In this document: positions 27,497 to 35,912 of the stretch, piece by piece
Numbering within the stretch: the stretch's first letter is position 1
Layout of the letters: each line of letters begins with the position of its first letter
Source of the DNA: Mesorhizobium sp. YM1C-6-2
GTDB taxonomy: Bacteria; Pseudomonadota; Alphaproteobacteria; Rhizobiales; Rhizobiaceae
NCBI RefSeq assembly: GCF_003666685.1
Contig: NZ_RCIZ01000004.1
Span: 62,001-126,000 of the forward strand
DNA: 64,000 nt
Direction: 5' to 3'
Notes under the pieces: model-generated
What the model was told of the DNA's origin: nothing
What the model saw: only the letters and a program-made list of their open reading frames with translations
The model's database searches: none
Position numbers and translations under genes: made by a program

Positions 27497-28945
27497 ATGG
27501 AAAACTCCGCAAATCTCCAACTTCCCTACATCATGCCCTCGCAGGCGCAGAAGCACGTGACCCACAATGAAGCGGTCAGGACGCTCGATGCGCTGGTGCA
27601 ACTGGCGGTGCTGGACCGGGACCTCCCAACGCCTCCCGCAACGCCCGTGGACGGCGCCCGCTATCTGATCGCCGCCGTCGGGACCGACGCCTGGGCAGGC
27701 AAGGACGGAACGATAGCCGCCTGGCAGGACGGGGCCTGGGCATTTCTTGCGCCGAAGGCGGGCTGGGTCGTCTGGGTCGCCGACGAAGACCGCCTGCTCG
27801 GGTTCGACGGGGCGGCGTGGATCGACGCCGCGGTGCACAGCGTGAACCCGGCGCCGCTGGTCGGCGTGAACACGGCCGCCGACCCGGCCAACCGGCTGGC
27901 CGTCAAGAGCCCCGCGTCGCTTTTCGACGAGGAAGACGGCGACCACCGGCTCAAGATCAACAAGGCGGCCGCCGGCGACACCGCTTCGCTGGTCTTTCAA
28001 TCCGGCTATTCGGGCAGGGCGGAATTCGGCCTCGCCGGCGACGACGACTGGCACGTGAAGGTCTCGGCCAACGGTACCGCATGGACCGAGGCGCTGAAGG
28101 TCGACCGGGCGACCGGCCGCGTCAGCCTGCCGGCCGCGTTGCCGCTCGGCGACGAAAACCAGATTGTGACGCGGCGGCACGTGCGCGAGACCCTGACCGG
28201 GAACCGCACCTACCATGTCCGCGCGGATGGCAGCGACGGCAACGCTGGCCTCGCCGACAGCGCGGCCGGCGCGTTCCTGACGCTGCAGAAGGCGTTCGAC
28301 ACGATCTGCACGATCGACCTCAACGGCCATACGGTCACGATCAGCGTCGGCAGCGGTTCTTTCGAGGGGATAACCTTCAACAAGGCCTGGGTCGGCGGAA
28401 ATATCGTCGTGTCGGGCGCGGGCGCATCGAACACGGTGATTGCCTCTACCTCATCGGGTGCGGCTTTTCACGCGACGGCCCCGATGCCCGGCATCGTCAC
28501 ACTGCAAAACATGAAGATAACCAACTCCGCTGGTGGCGGCATTCGACTGGATGCGGCATCCCGGTTCCTGTGCGGCGCTGGCCTGGAGTTTGGAACCTGC
28601 GTTGCGAGCCACATCCTGGCCGCCGCTCCGGGTGCGTTCCTGTCGATGCTGTCAGCCTACACGATTTCAGGGGGATCGATCTACCACCTCAATGCCCAAT
28701 TCGGAGCCTATATCCGGGCGACTGGCGTGACGGTCACCCTGACGGGCACGCCGGCCTTTTCCATCGCCTATGCCAACGCTTCGAACATGGGCGCCATATT
28801 GGCTTCCGGCTCGTTTTCGGGAGCTGCCACCGGCCCACGCTACACTGCAACGGCAGGCGGGGGCATCAACACAAGCGGCAGTGGCGCCAGCTTCTTCCCG
28901 GGCAATGCTTCCGGAACGGCAACCTCGCCGGGATGGTATCTATGA
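27497..28945 (+). CDS. DUF2793 protein with right-handed beta-helix-like C-terminus
   Basis: 482 residues, no signal peptide. Residues 5-110 match DUF2793, a domain normally found in phage and gene-transfer-agent tail regions: LQLPYIMPSQAQKHVTHNEA, ARYLIAAVGTDAWAGKDGTI, and AWAFLAPKAGWVVWVADEDR. Residues of about 235-480 are repetitive Gly/Ser/Thr/Ala-rich and open with YHVRADGSDGNAGL, then FLTLQKAFDTI, like the start of pectate-lyase-fold tailspike domains. It lies alone between the divergent dehydratase and a convergent methyltransferase, with no other tail genes. A role as a polysaccharide-binding or depolymerising protein is an inference. The 300-nt upstream gap has no other gene. Confidence 0.7.
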   Translation: MENSANLQLPYIMPSQAQKHVTHNEAVRTLDALVQLAVLDRDLPTPPATPVDGARYLIAAVGTDAWAGKDGTIAAWQDGAWAFLAPKAGWVVWVADEDRLLGFDGAAWIDAAVHSVNPAPLVGVNTAADPANRLAVKSPASLFDEEDGDHRLKINKAAAGDTASLVFQSGYSGRAEFGLAGDDDWHVKVSANGTAWTEALKVDRATGRVSLPAALPLGDENQIVTRRHVRETLTGNRTYHVRADGSDGNAGLADSAAGAFLTLQKAFDTICTIDLNGHTVTISVGSGSFEGITFNKAWVGGNIVVSGAGASNTVIASTSSGAAFHATAPMPGIVTLQNMKITNSAGGGIRLDAASRFLCGAGLEFGTCVASHILAAAPGAFLSMLSAYTISGGSIYHLNAQFGAYIRATGVTVTLTGTPAFSIAYANASNMGAILASGSFSGAATGPRYTATAGGGINTSGSGASFFPGNASGTATSPGWYL

Positions 28946-29008
28946 GCGGCGGTCCCGCCTACGACCTGCTTTTGTACAGAAGAAACCATGGCGACGGGCG
29001 ACCTAATT

Positions 29009-29869
29009 CTATGCTCGTCTAAGTAGAACCAGAATTTGATGGGGGTCGATCAGGTTATATTCCAACCCGGCGATTCGTAACCAGGGCCAGTTGTCCCGAA
29101 TATATTCCAGGCTGATGGCGGCTTTTCCATAGGGAACGTCGCCGTCGACCGGCGCAACATCCTTGCTGGGTTCGAAGCCGAAGCCGCTCGTTTTGTACCC
29201 CGTGACAATCTCGGGCTGATGAACCGGATCGAAAGCCGATATGGGCCTCATGGTAAATACGATCAAACCGTCGGCAGAGAGGCTGTCAGCGCAGACCTTC
29301 GCAACGGCATTTGCGCTTCGAGGTGACAGATGCGTGAATATCGAGAATGCAAAAATGAGATCGAATTTAAGATTGAAAGGCAGTTGATCCGGAATCGACG
29401 CCACTTGGGCAAGCTGCCCCCTTACCCCCAAACTCTTAGCGACCTTCAGCACCGGCTCCCAAGCATCGACGCCAAACAACCGATCGTCGGGAACATATTT
29501 GTTGAATAGCCGCAGCAGGCGCCCCCAGCCCACTCCATAGTCAAGGATCGCGGCATCATCTATTTTCCGGCCGCTCCGAGTTTCGTACTCGCGGACGCAT
29601 GCTCGGACAAAGGCGACGGATTGTTGAAGGAGACTTATCCCTGAACTGCCGACCCAATTGCGCTGGAACTGTTCAGCGGGCATTTTCGGGAAGTATGCGG
29701 ACGCTGCGGGAAAGGACGCCAGTTCGTCCGTGCATGTCAGGGCAGCGAAAACGTCCAACGGGATCTGGGAGAGTATTGCCCGCGCCTCAGTGATGTCGTT
29801 GGAGGCTAGATGGCGCTCCAGCTTTTCGACCATGCCTCGGAAAACGTCATCTTTTGAAATTGCCGTCAT
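29009..29869 (-). CDS. Class I SAM-dependent methyltransferase
   Basis: 286 residues. After a helical N-terminal 100 residues, the Rossmann core begins DDAAILDYGVGWGRLLRLFN (motif I, YGVGWGR), then DDRLFGVDAWEPVLKVAKS (motif II) and FNLKFDLIFAFSIFTHLSPR. The FSIFTHL motif is usual in methyltransferases of polysaccharide loci. The ending RIAGLEYNLIDPHQILVLLR is the last beta strand. The substrate is unknown. The gene looks less GC-rich than the rml genes, in line with recent acquisition. Confidence 0.8.
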   Translation of the reverse strand: MTAISKDDVFRGMVEKLERHLASNDITEARAILSQIPLDVFAALTCTDELASFPAASAYFPKMPAEQFQRNWVGSSGISLLQQSVAFVRACVREYETRSGRKIDDAAILDYGVGWGRLLRLFNKYVPDDRLFGVDAWEPVLKVAKSLGVRGQLAQVASIPDQLPFNLKFDLIFAFSIFTHLSPRSANAVAKVCADSLSADGLIVFTMRPISAFDPVHQPEIVTGYKTSGFGFEPSKDVAPVDGDVPYGKAAISLEYIRDNWPWLRIAGLEYNLIDPHQILVLLRRA

Positions 29870-29945
29870 CGCCTGATCGCCCGTGCTTTCAGTAGCATTG
29901 CCGGTTCTATTTCAAACGACGCAAGATGTCCCGCGTCTTTGGTGC

Positions 29946-31127
29946 TCAAAGAGCTTGTGTCTGAGGTGAAGGAGACGGCGCAGGAAGCGAGGCTGTCCTG
30001 GACAACAGCCGCTTGCCGAGCGCGACACCCGGCTTCTCGATCAGGCGGTAAGCCACGTCGGCCAAGAAGATCGTGATCGCCGTGACCGCGAGGCAGGACC
30101 AGATGAAGGGCGACCAGTCACCGGATTTCATCGTGTCGGTCGAGCCATAGATCCACCGCACCAGCGGCATGGTGTAGAGGATCACCGCGGGGTGCAGCAG
30201 ATAGACGCTGTAGCCTCGCAATCCGACAAATACGGTTGCTGGATTTACGAGCAACGATGTCGGGTGAAGGGCCTGCGAAAGGATCAGGGCCGGAAAAGCA
30301 AGTCCGATCGCATAATGCCCGACAGGCAGGTCGCCAATCCGCAAGGATCCCAACCCGGAAAGTCCGACAAGCACCCACCAGGCCAGCGAGCCGCCAAGGA
30401 GCAGGTGGCTGACGATCCTGCGCTGCGGCAGTCCGGACAATCGCCGCCAGACGAAGTAGGCGAGCAGACCCATAACGAAGTAGGGTGAGGCTGTTACGAT
30501 ATTCTGCCGCGCGAATGACTTTGGAAGTTCGCCGCCATCGAGGATGGCCCATCGGCAACCGATCGAGACGATCAGTGTGACAAGCAACAGCGCGGCAGCC
30601 GATCGCCACGATTTCACGAATATGCAGAGGAGGGGGAAGACCAGGTAAAAGAGCATTTCCACGCCCAGCGACCAACTGGCCCAGACGATCCCTTCTGCCT
30701 TGCCGGGTATGAGGCCGAACAGGAAGGTGACGTTGAGGACCAGCGCGTCCCATCCTGGGAACTCCCCGTAGCGACGGGTCATTTCGAGGGTCCAGAACGC
30801 GATCATGAAGTACATCAACGGCGCGATGCGAAATAAGCGCCGCACCATAAAGCGGCGAATGGTTTCTTCGGTGCCCAGCTTTCCGAAATAGCCGACGGCC
30901 AGGCAAAAGGCGCTCAGCGCGAAGAACAATTCGACGCCAAGCCCGAATTTGTTGACCACCTCTGCGATCGCCGGCGGCGTTACGATGCGGTTCAAGGAAT
31001 AGACGTGGACAACAACCACTCCGACTGCGGCCCAGGCGCGCAGCGCGTCCATTCCATCCAGTCTTTCCCGTGGTGCAGCGCTCATCTCGGCGCTCTTAGC
31101 ACCTGGTTTCAGCTTTTCAAACAACAC
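29946..31127 (-). CDS. Acyltransferase family 3 membrane protein (OafA/ExoZ-like)
   Basis: 393 residues with about ten transmembrane segments. Family hallmarks are RLDGMDALRAWAAVGVVVVH (catalytic His in the VVVHVYS context), FFALSAFCLAVGYFGK and RRLFRIAPLMYFMIAF. It probably O-acetylates a sugar of the polysaccharide. It is read from GTG 31127, but a start at ATG 31085 (MSAAPRERLDGMDALR) is equally plausible, since the first 14 residues are not part of the family. On the same strand as the methyltransferase, 76 nt upstream of it. Confidence 0.88.
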   Translation of the reverse strand: MLFEKLKPGAKSAEMSAAPRERLDGMDALRAWAAVGVVVVHVYSLNRIVTPPAIAEVVNKFGLGVELFFALSAFCLAVGYFGKLGTEETIRRFMVRRLFRIAPLMYFMIAFWTLEMTRRYGEFPGWDALVLNVTFLFGLIPGKAEGIVWASWSLGVEMLFYLVFPLLCIFVKSWRSAAALLLVTLIVSIGCRWAILDGGELPKSFARQNIVTASPYFVMGLLAYFVWRRLSGLPQRRIVSHLLLGGSLAWWVLVGLSGLGSLRIGDLPVGHYAIGLAFPALILSQALHPTSLLVNPATVFVGLRGYSVYLLHPAVILYTMPLVRWIYGSTDTMKSGDWSPFIWSCLAVTAITIFLADVAYRLIEKPGVALGKRLLSRTASLPAPSPSPQTQAL

Positions 31128-31200
31128 CTGCTATATTGAATAGCAACACGTCGGCATCGTCCGAACAAACCGTCTATATCCTCAGTCAGGCTGTGATCCT

Positions 31201-32316
31201 TCAAAGCAGACCTTCCAGTTGTGTCTTCAGCGACTGGACATCGACGTTGGCGCTTCGCTCGACAACAACGATCCGATGATTGAGGTGCCGCCGCGCTGCA
31301 AGTCGGATGAACCAATTGTCCTCGGCATCGGAAGGCAGGAGTTCGATGACGGTCGCGCCCGCAGACATAAATCCCGATAGTGCGTGGCCAGAGCCATACG
31401 AGGCTGCGACGGCAACCGCCCCGGATGCGATGGCCATCTGTGTCGGGATCGACATTTTGTGGGGAGACAGCACGGCGTAACCCGCCTCGGCGAAAAGATC
31501 AGCGACTTCGGATTCGTTGGACATTCGCGCGGTAGCGCCGCCACGACGCAGGAAAAGTTTCAGTGGAGGCACACGTGCACGCAGGAAGGTCCGCCTTCGG
31601 AGGTGATCGAAGGTCTCCACCGCAAGCGAGCCGGGCGTGTAGGTCGTTTGCGCGGCCAGTGCGGAAGTTATGATTGCGGACCGAAAACGAACGATCCGCT
31701 CACTGAGCGTGATGATGGAAGTCTGGGGTATGCCTGCGAAGCGTAGAAGATCCAGCATCCACTGTTGAGGCTGAAACAGCGCAATCTTCAGCCCGCGTTG
31801 CACGATCTGCCGGCGCAACGAAATGGCCACTGAAAGCGAGTCCATGACGAAATGGCCAAACACGGAGGCCGATGAATGCGCAACGATCAGCACGTCATCC
31901 GGCACATCGACCGCCGGTCCGGGCGAGTAGATATACCCTTCGTCGGTGCTCTCAATTCCCGGCAGGTAAGTGAACGGCCATTTGCCGAAAGTTGCGCCTC
32001 GGTTGGGATAGGATTCATGAATGAGGACGCCGTCCGGCGTTGCAACCAAGTTGCAGTATTTCAAGTAGAGCGGACTGCGAAGCTTGGCCAGGAAGAACGG
32101 TCCAAAGCTGTATGGTCTCGGCGGCGACAGGAAACTATTTGTGCGAAGCGCAGAAGGGTTGAGGGAAACGGTCGGGGCTGGCGCCGGATAGTGTTCCGGC
32201 TCCATGAGGTGGATTCCTTCTCCCGCATCGCAGAGTTCGTCGACGCTCGAACACCGCGGCAGCCTAAGGTCCAGAGCCGATATCAGTTCAGCCTTGACTT
32301 TGGACGATGGCGGCAA
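31201..32316 (-). CDS. Family 61 glycosyltransferase (DUF563)
   Basis: Up to 371 residues. GT61 features are VLIVAHSSASVFGHFVMDSL (the N-loop with H-x(3-5)-FGHF), the central FLRARVPPLKLFLRRGGATA, and the C-terminal EVADLFAEAGYAVLSPHKMS followed by SYGSGHALSGFMSAGATVIE. The only start covering the N-terminal GT61 part is a TTG at 32316, directly after an in-frame TAG; ATG 32205 (MEPEHYPAPAP) has a better GAGAAGGA ribosome site but loses 37 residues that look family-like. The 5' end may therefore be rearranged. Confidence 0.75.
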   Translation of the reverse strand: MPPSSKVKAELISALDLRLPRCSSVDELCDAGEGIHLMEPEHYPAPAPTVSLNPSALRTNSFLSPPRPYSFGPFFLAKLRSPLYLKYCNLVATPDGVLIHESYPNRGATFGKWPFTYLPGIESTDEGYIYSPGPAVDVPDDVLIVAHSSASVFGHFVMDSLSVAISLRRQIVQRGLKIALFQPQQWMLDLLRFAGIPQTSIITLSERIVRFRSAIITSALAAQTTYTPGSLAVETFDHLRRRTFLRARVPPLKLFLRRGGATARMSNESEVADLFAEAGYAVLSPHKMSIPTQMAIASGAVAVAASYGSGHALSGFMSAGATVIELLPSDAEDNWFIRLAARRHLNHRIVVVERSANVDVQSLKTQLEGLL

Positions 32317-32448
32317 GGTCTATCTCGCCAACGCTTGTCGTAGCAGAGACTTTTGCGACAGGATTGTCGTGCGGGGCAGTGAACGTCGCGCGCGACCGGT
32401 AACGGCTCCGGCAGCTGCAACGCCGTGCAGTTCGTCAGGTAGTCTGGA

Positions 32449-32529
32449 ATATTGAATAGCTGCCCCCCGCTTTCCATACCCACCACGCCTCGCTTAGCAC
32501 TTCCGTTCAACTTCTCAAAGAAGATCTGC
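32449..32529 (-). pseudogene. Degenerate copy of the acyltransferase 5' end
   Basis: Positions 32493-32529 match 31095-31131 (the first codons of the acyltransferase gene) at about 28 of 37 bases, and encode FFEKLNGSAK-like residues where the intact gene has LFEKLKPGAK. An exact shared 12-mer ATATTGAATAGC lies nearby in both (31133-31144 and 32449-32460), but on opposite sides of the matching block. This looks like a decayed or rearranged fragment. The rest of 32317-32660 holds no gene I can support. Confidence 0.35.
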
Positions 32530-32660
32530 CGTTAGGGAAGCAGCGATGGAGTGAGTTATCGACACCGCGGATCCCATCCTTGGCATTCCGATCGAATGTC
32601 GTTGACGCTTGTGTTCGGCCCGGGATGTGCTAGCAGCGCCCGTGACTTCGTGGAGCAAGG

Positions 32661-33449
32661 ATGATCGAACTCGCTAGGCGCGGGCTGTCCGACCTGGGCG
32701 CTGCCTTAAGGCTCAGAAGCGTCTGGTGGGCGCTGGCGTCCGAGGACGTTGCCGATTCGCATCGCCGCACCGTGCTCGGTCCCGTCTGGCCGCTGCTCAA
32801 CTATCTGCTCTTCGTCGGGACCCTGATCCTGATTCTCGGCGACGGCGGCGGGAAGGCCCACTTCACGTCCTATGTGGCCGCCGGCATGCTCGTATGGCTT
32901 TTCATCAACGACACGCTGTCGATGAGCGTGTCGCTGTTTGCGCGGGAGGAAGGCTTCATCAAGGGCACGGTGCTGCCGATCTCGCTCTATGTGCTCAGGC
33001 AGACGCTGGTGATCGCCATACGGTCGTTCTATGCGCTTCTCGGCGCCATCCCGGTCCTCCTCTACGGCGGGATGGAGTTGACGCCGGCCCTGTTGTCGGT
33101 CGTCCCGGCGATTGCCGTTCTCCTGCTGACGGCGCCTGCGGTGGGCGTCCTGCTCGGCATTGCCGCAGCCTATTTCCCCGACCTGCGGTTCATGGTGGTC
33201 AACGTCACGCGGCTCCTGATGTTCCTGACGCCCGTGTTCTGGATGCCTGCAGGCGCCGGCGGATGGCGCGGCGCGCTCTATCATTGGAACCCGCTAACCC
33301 ACTATATAGACATCGTGCGCCAGCCCATGATCGCCGGCACCATTGCCTGGAATTCCTGGGCAATCACCCTGTCGATCACGGCGCTGCTGTCCGTGGCGGC
33401 GCTGGTGATGCTCGGCAAGTTCAATCGACAGATCGTGTTCCAGCTCTGA
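32661..33449 (+). CDS. Polysaccharide ABC exporter permease (Wzm/KpsM-like)
   Basis: 262 residues, six predicted transmembrane helices: NYLLFVGTLILILGDG, TSYVAAGMLVWLFINDTLSM, FYALLGAIPVLLYGG, ALLSVVPAIAVLLLTAPAVG, FMVVNVTRLLMFLTPVFWMP and WAITLSITALLSVAALVMLG. The TVLGPVWPLLNYLLF start and WNPLTHYIDIVRQPMI end are typical of ABC-2 polysaccharide export permeases. It pairs with the ATPase that begins 2 nt after its stop. A possible TTGACG -35 box lies at 32602-32607, but no good -10 was seen. Confidence 0.9.
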   Translation: MIELARRGLSDLGAALRLRSVWWALASEDVADSHRRTVLGPVWPLLNYLLFVGTLILILGDGGGKAHFTSYVAAGMLVWLFINDTLSMSVSLFAREEGFIKGTVLPISLYVLRQTLVIAIRSFYALLGAIPVLLYGGMELTPALLSVVPAIAVLLLTAPAVGVLLGIAAAYFPDLRFMVVNVTRLLMFLTPVFWMPAGAGGWRGALYHWNPLTHYIDIVRQPMIAGTIAWNSWAITLSITALLSVAALVMLGKFNRQIVFQL

Positions 33450-33451
33450 CC

Positions 33452-34183
33452 ATGGTTTCCATTCGAGCAACAAATGTCGGCCTGCGCTATCCGGTGCCGA
33501 GGGACGTCAAGCTGAAGGGCGACACCCGCACCACCGTCGGCGGACGCTTTTTCGCCGGTGGCGGGCGACGCTACGTCACCGCGCTCGACGATGTCAGCTT
33601 CGAGCTGAGGGCCGGGGACCGGCTCGGCCTGGTCGGCGGCAACGGCGCGGGCAAGACGACCCTGCTGAAGGTGCTCTACGGCATTTACGAGCCCTCCGTC
33701 GGCTCGCTCGAGGCTGAGGGCCGACGCGATGCGCTGTTCAACATCGGCCTGGGTTTCCGCCACGACGCGACGGGCAGGCGCAACATCGTGCTGCGCGGCC
33801 TGATCAACGGCTGGAGCAACCGCGAGATCGAACAGCGGATGGAGGAGATCGTCGAGTTCAGCGAACTCGGCGATTTCATCGACATGCCGGTGCGCAGCTA
33901 CAGCCAGGGCATGTCGGCGCGTCTTGCCTTCGCAATCGCGACGAGCTTCGAGCCCGAGATCCTGTTGATGGATGAGTGGATTGGCGCCGGCGACAAGGAT
34001 TTCCAGGAGAAGGCGAAGGCGCGGCTGGAGAAGATGGTGACGAAGGCCGGCATCATCGTCCTGGCTTCGCACAACAACTCGCTTCTGGGGCGCGTCTGCA
34101 ACCGCATCATCTCGCTCGATCACGGGCGCATCGCATGGGATGGGAAGGCCGACGAGTATTTCGCCCGCCCCGGCGTGAAGTAG
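33452..34183 (+). CDS. Polysaccharide ABC exporter ATPase (Wzt/KpsT-like)
   Basis: 243 residues. Walker A GLVGGNGAGKTTLLKVL, signature SYSQGMSARLAFAIA, Walker B ILLMDEWIGAGD and switch His in VLASHNNSLLG. The N-terminus GLRYPVPRDVKLKGDTRTTV is that of O-antigen/capsule export ATPases. It lacks the extra C-terminal carbohydrate-binding domain of Wzt proteins that recognise a capped chain end, so it is closer to KpsT or short Wzt forms. The larger frame starting at 32726 is a shadow of the permease. Confidence 0.92.
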   Translation: MVSIRATNVGLRYPVPRDVKLKGDTRTTVGGRFFAGGGRRYVTALDDVSFELRAGDRLGLVGGNGAGKTTLLKVLYGIYEPSVGSLEAEGRRDALFNIGLGFRHDATGRRNIVLRGLINGWSNREIEQRMEEIVEFSELGDFIDMPVRSYSQGMSARLAFAIATSFEPEILLMDEWIGAGDKDFQEKAKARLEKMVTKAGIIVLASHNNSLLGRVCNRIISLDHGRIAWDGKADEYFARPGVK

Positions 34184-34232
34184 AGCGGCCGCACGGCTCA
34201 TCGCTGCCGGCCTAACTGACCCGCCGGTTCTA

Positions 34233-35600
34233 TTATGATTCCGGAACGAAAGCCGGTTCCTGCGTGTCTGGGGAACGTTTCGGCGGGAGCGTCGAAGAAC
34301 CAGCGCAATGTTCTGCTTCCGCAACCTCTTCCCGGAGCATGGACGTGCCCGCGGAGAGGTAGATGCCGACCGCCAGGAAGGCTATGAGCACCGTGTCCAG
34401 TATGTCGTGGCCGACGATGATGCCGACGAGGCCGTTCACCACATAGGTCGTGACGACCGCTATCAGCAGGATTGCTCCCAGCCTGGCGTCTGCAGCCGAA
34501 CTCGTCGCGAGAGTCCGCACGGCGAGGTAGGCGGCGACAATGAAAACCGCCATCAGCGAAAGCATGCCAACGATGCCCGCCTCTACCCAGGCGGTGAGAA
34601 AGCCATTGTGGAGATGGCTGTAGCCAACATCCAATCCGGCCTTCTTGAATCCGTTCCGGATGAGCGGCCTCGTCGCCTGCGGCCCGTGCCCGAGCACCGG
34701 GCTTTCCTCTATCGCCGATATGCCGATCCGCCAGAGTTCCGCTCGCTGGCCGAGCGAGGTGTTGTAATTCCCCTGCTCGCTCATCAGCCTCCAGTCGTTG
34801 ACCAGCGCCTCGACGCGGCTCGGTATGATCTGAGTACCGACAAAGGAGAAGGCGCCGATGGCCAGCGCCGTGCAGGATACGGCCAGAGCCGAGCTCAGGG
34901 CGTGCCGGCGCTCGCGGAAGATCCAGAGGACAGCTGCGGTCGACAGGAATAGCGCCAGCCAAGTCGCCCGCGACCCGGAATAAAGAATCGCGATGCTGCC
35001 GGCGCAATACGCCCCGAAAAGCAGCGCGGCCGCCATGCCCTCCCGCATGAAGGCCCCGGCAAGCACGATGGTCGCGGCCATGCAGGTCACAGCGGCGAAG
35101 ACGATGGGGTTGCCTGCGCCGCCCTCGGCACGAATGCCGTAGCCGTGGAACTGGATGGCCGCGAGCACCAGCGCTCCGTAGCAGGCGATCATGCTTGCCG
35201 TTACCACGCTTCGCGCGATGGTTTCCTTCCTGGACAGACACCAGCTTGAATACAGGAACGGGAAAAGCAGAAGCGGCACCACGGGCGCGGCCGCGTGCCA
35301 GTCCGGCATCGGATTGGCGACCAGCGCCACCAGATAGGATGCACAGTAGAGGTATATCGGCACCGTGGCGTAAAGCAGGAAACGATCCCGGCTGAGCGGC
35401 ATCAAGCCCTTCAGGATTTCCAGGATGCCGCCTACGCCGCCGACGATGACGGCGACGCTGACCACGGAGCCCAGCACCGGCGCGCTGGCAAAACAGATAT
35501 AGGTGTAAATCTGGCTGCGACGGTCGCCATGCGCGAGCAACCAATTGGAAAACCAACGGGGAAGCGGAATGCCGGTGTTGTTGTTCTTTGAATCGTGCAT
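34233..35600 (-). CDS. O-antigen ligase / Wzy-polymerase family membrane protein
   Basis: 455 residues with 10-12 transmembrane segments, for example SVVSVAVIVGGVGGILEILK, YLYCASYLVALVANPMPDW and IVFAAVTCMAATIVLAGAFM. The Wzy_C-type loop is visible: SIAILYSGSRATWLALFLST, then LRIGISAIEESPVLGHGP (read in the protein as WRIGISAIEESPVLGHGPQA) and SHLHNGFLTAWVEAGIVGML, whose H-N-GF-x-W-E pattern is the family core. It either polymerises repeat units or ligates chains to a lipid core. It is convergent with the exporter genes. Confidence 0.85.
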   Translation of the reverse strand: MHDSKNNNTGIPLPRWFSNWLLAHGDRRSQIYTYICFASAPVLGSVVSVAVIVGGVGGILEILKGLMPLSRDRFLLYATVPIYLYCASYLVALVANPMPDWHAAAPVVPLLLFPFLYSSWCLSRKETIARSVVTASMIACYGALVLAAIQFHGYGIRAEGGAGNPIVFAAVTCMAATIVLAGAFMREGMAAALLFGAYCAGSIAILYSGSRATWLALFLSTAAVLWIFRERRHALSSALAVSCTALAIGAFSFVGTQIIPSRVEALVNDWRLMSEQGNYNTSLGQRAELWRIGISAIEESPVLGHGPQATRPLIRNGFKKAGLDVGYSHLHNGFLTAWVEAGIVGMLSLMAVFIVAAYLAVRTLATSSAADARLGAILLIAVVTTYVVNGLVGIIVGHDILDTVLIAFLAVGIYLSAGTSMLREEVAEAEHCAGSSTLPPKRSPDTQEPAFVPES

Positions 35601-35860
35601 TCGCTGTAATCGCAGGCGCCAGGAACGGTTGTCTCCCTGCCCCTACCGGGACGATAGTCGATGACGAAGGATCCCGCCAGCGGATTGAAGTGAAGTTCTG
35701 AGTCATCCGCAACAATGACGAAAGAAGTCGCCCGATCCTTTTAGAACAGCTTTCTAGCCAGCATTGCGGGGGCGCAAACTCCACATGGCCGATGTGCCGA
35801 TCTTTAGTGAGCTGCCGCTTGAGAAATCGGGGATTTGTGAGAATATCCGCGAAAATCACG

Positions 35861-35888
35861 GCCTGACGCGATTTACCTTGCGTCAGGC
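35861..35888 (+). promoter_or_regulatory. Inverted repeat in the cysD leader
   Basis: GCCTGACGC and GCGTCAGGC form perfect 9-bp arms around a 10-nt loop, ending 24 nt before the cysD start. It could be an operator or an mRNA leader hairpin controlling cysD. The rest of 35601-35912 holds no gene I support. Confidence 0.5.
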
Positions 35889-35912
35889 GGCCGCGACATT
35901 CGAAGGCTTCCC

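Noticed and set aside
27497-28945. Prophage remnant around the DUF2793 gene
   Set aside because: No other phage gene lies within several kb on either side.
34198-35859. A 553-residue minus-strand frame over the O-antigen ligase-like gene
   Set aside because: It is a second frame on the same strand; only the 34233-35600 frame has membrane segments and family motifs.
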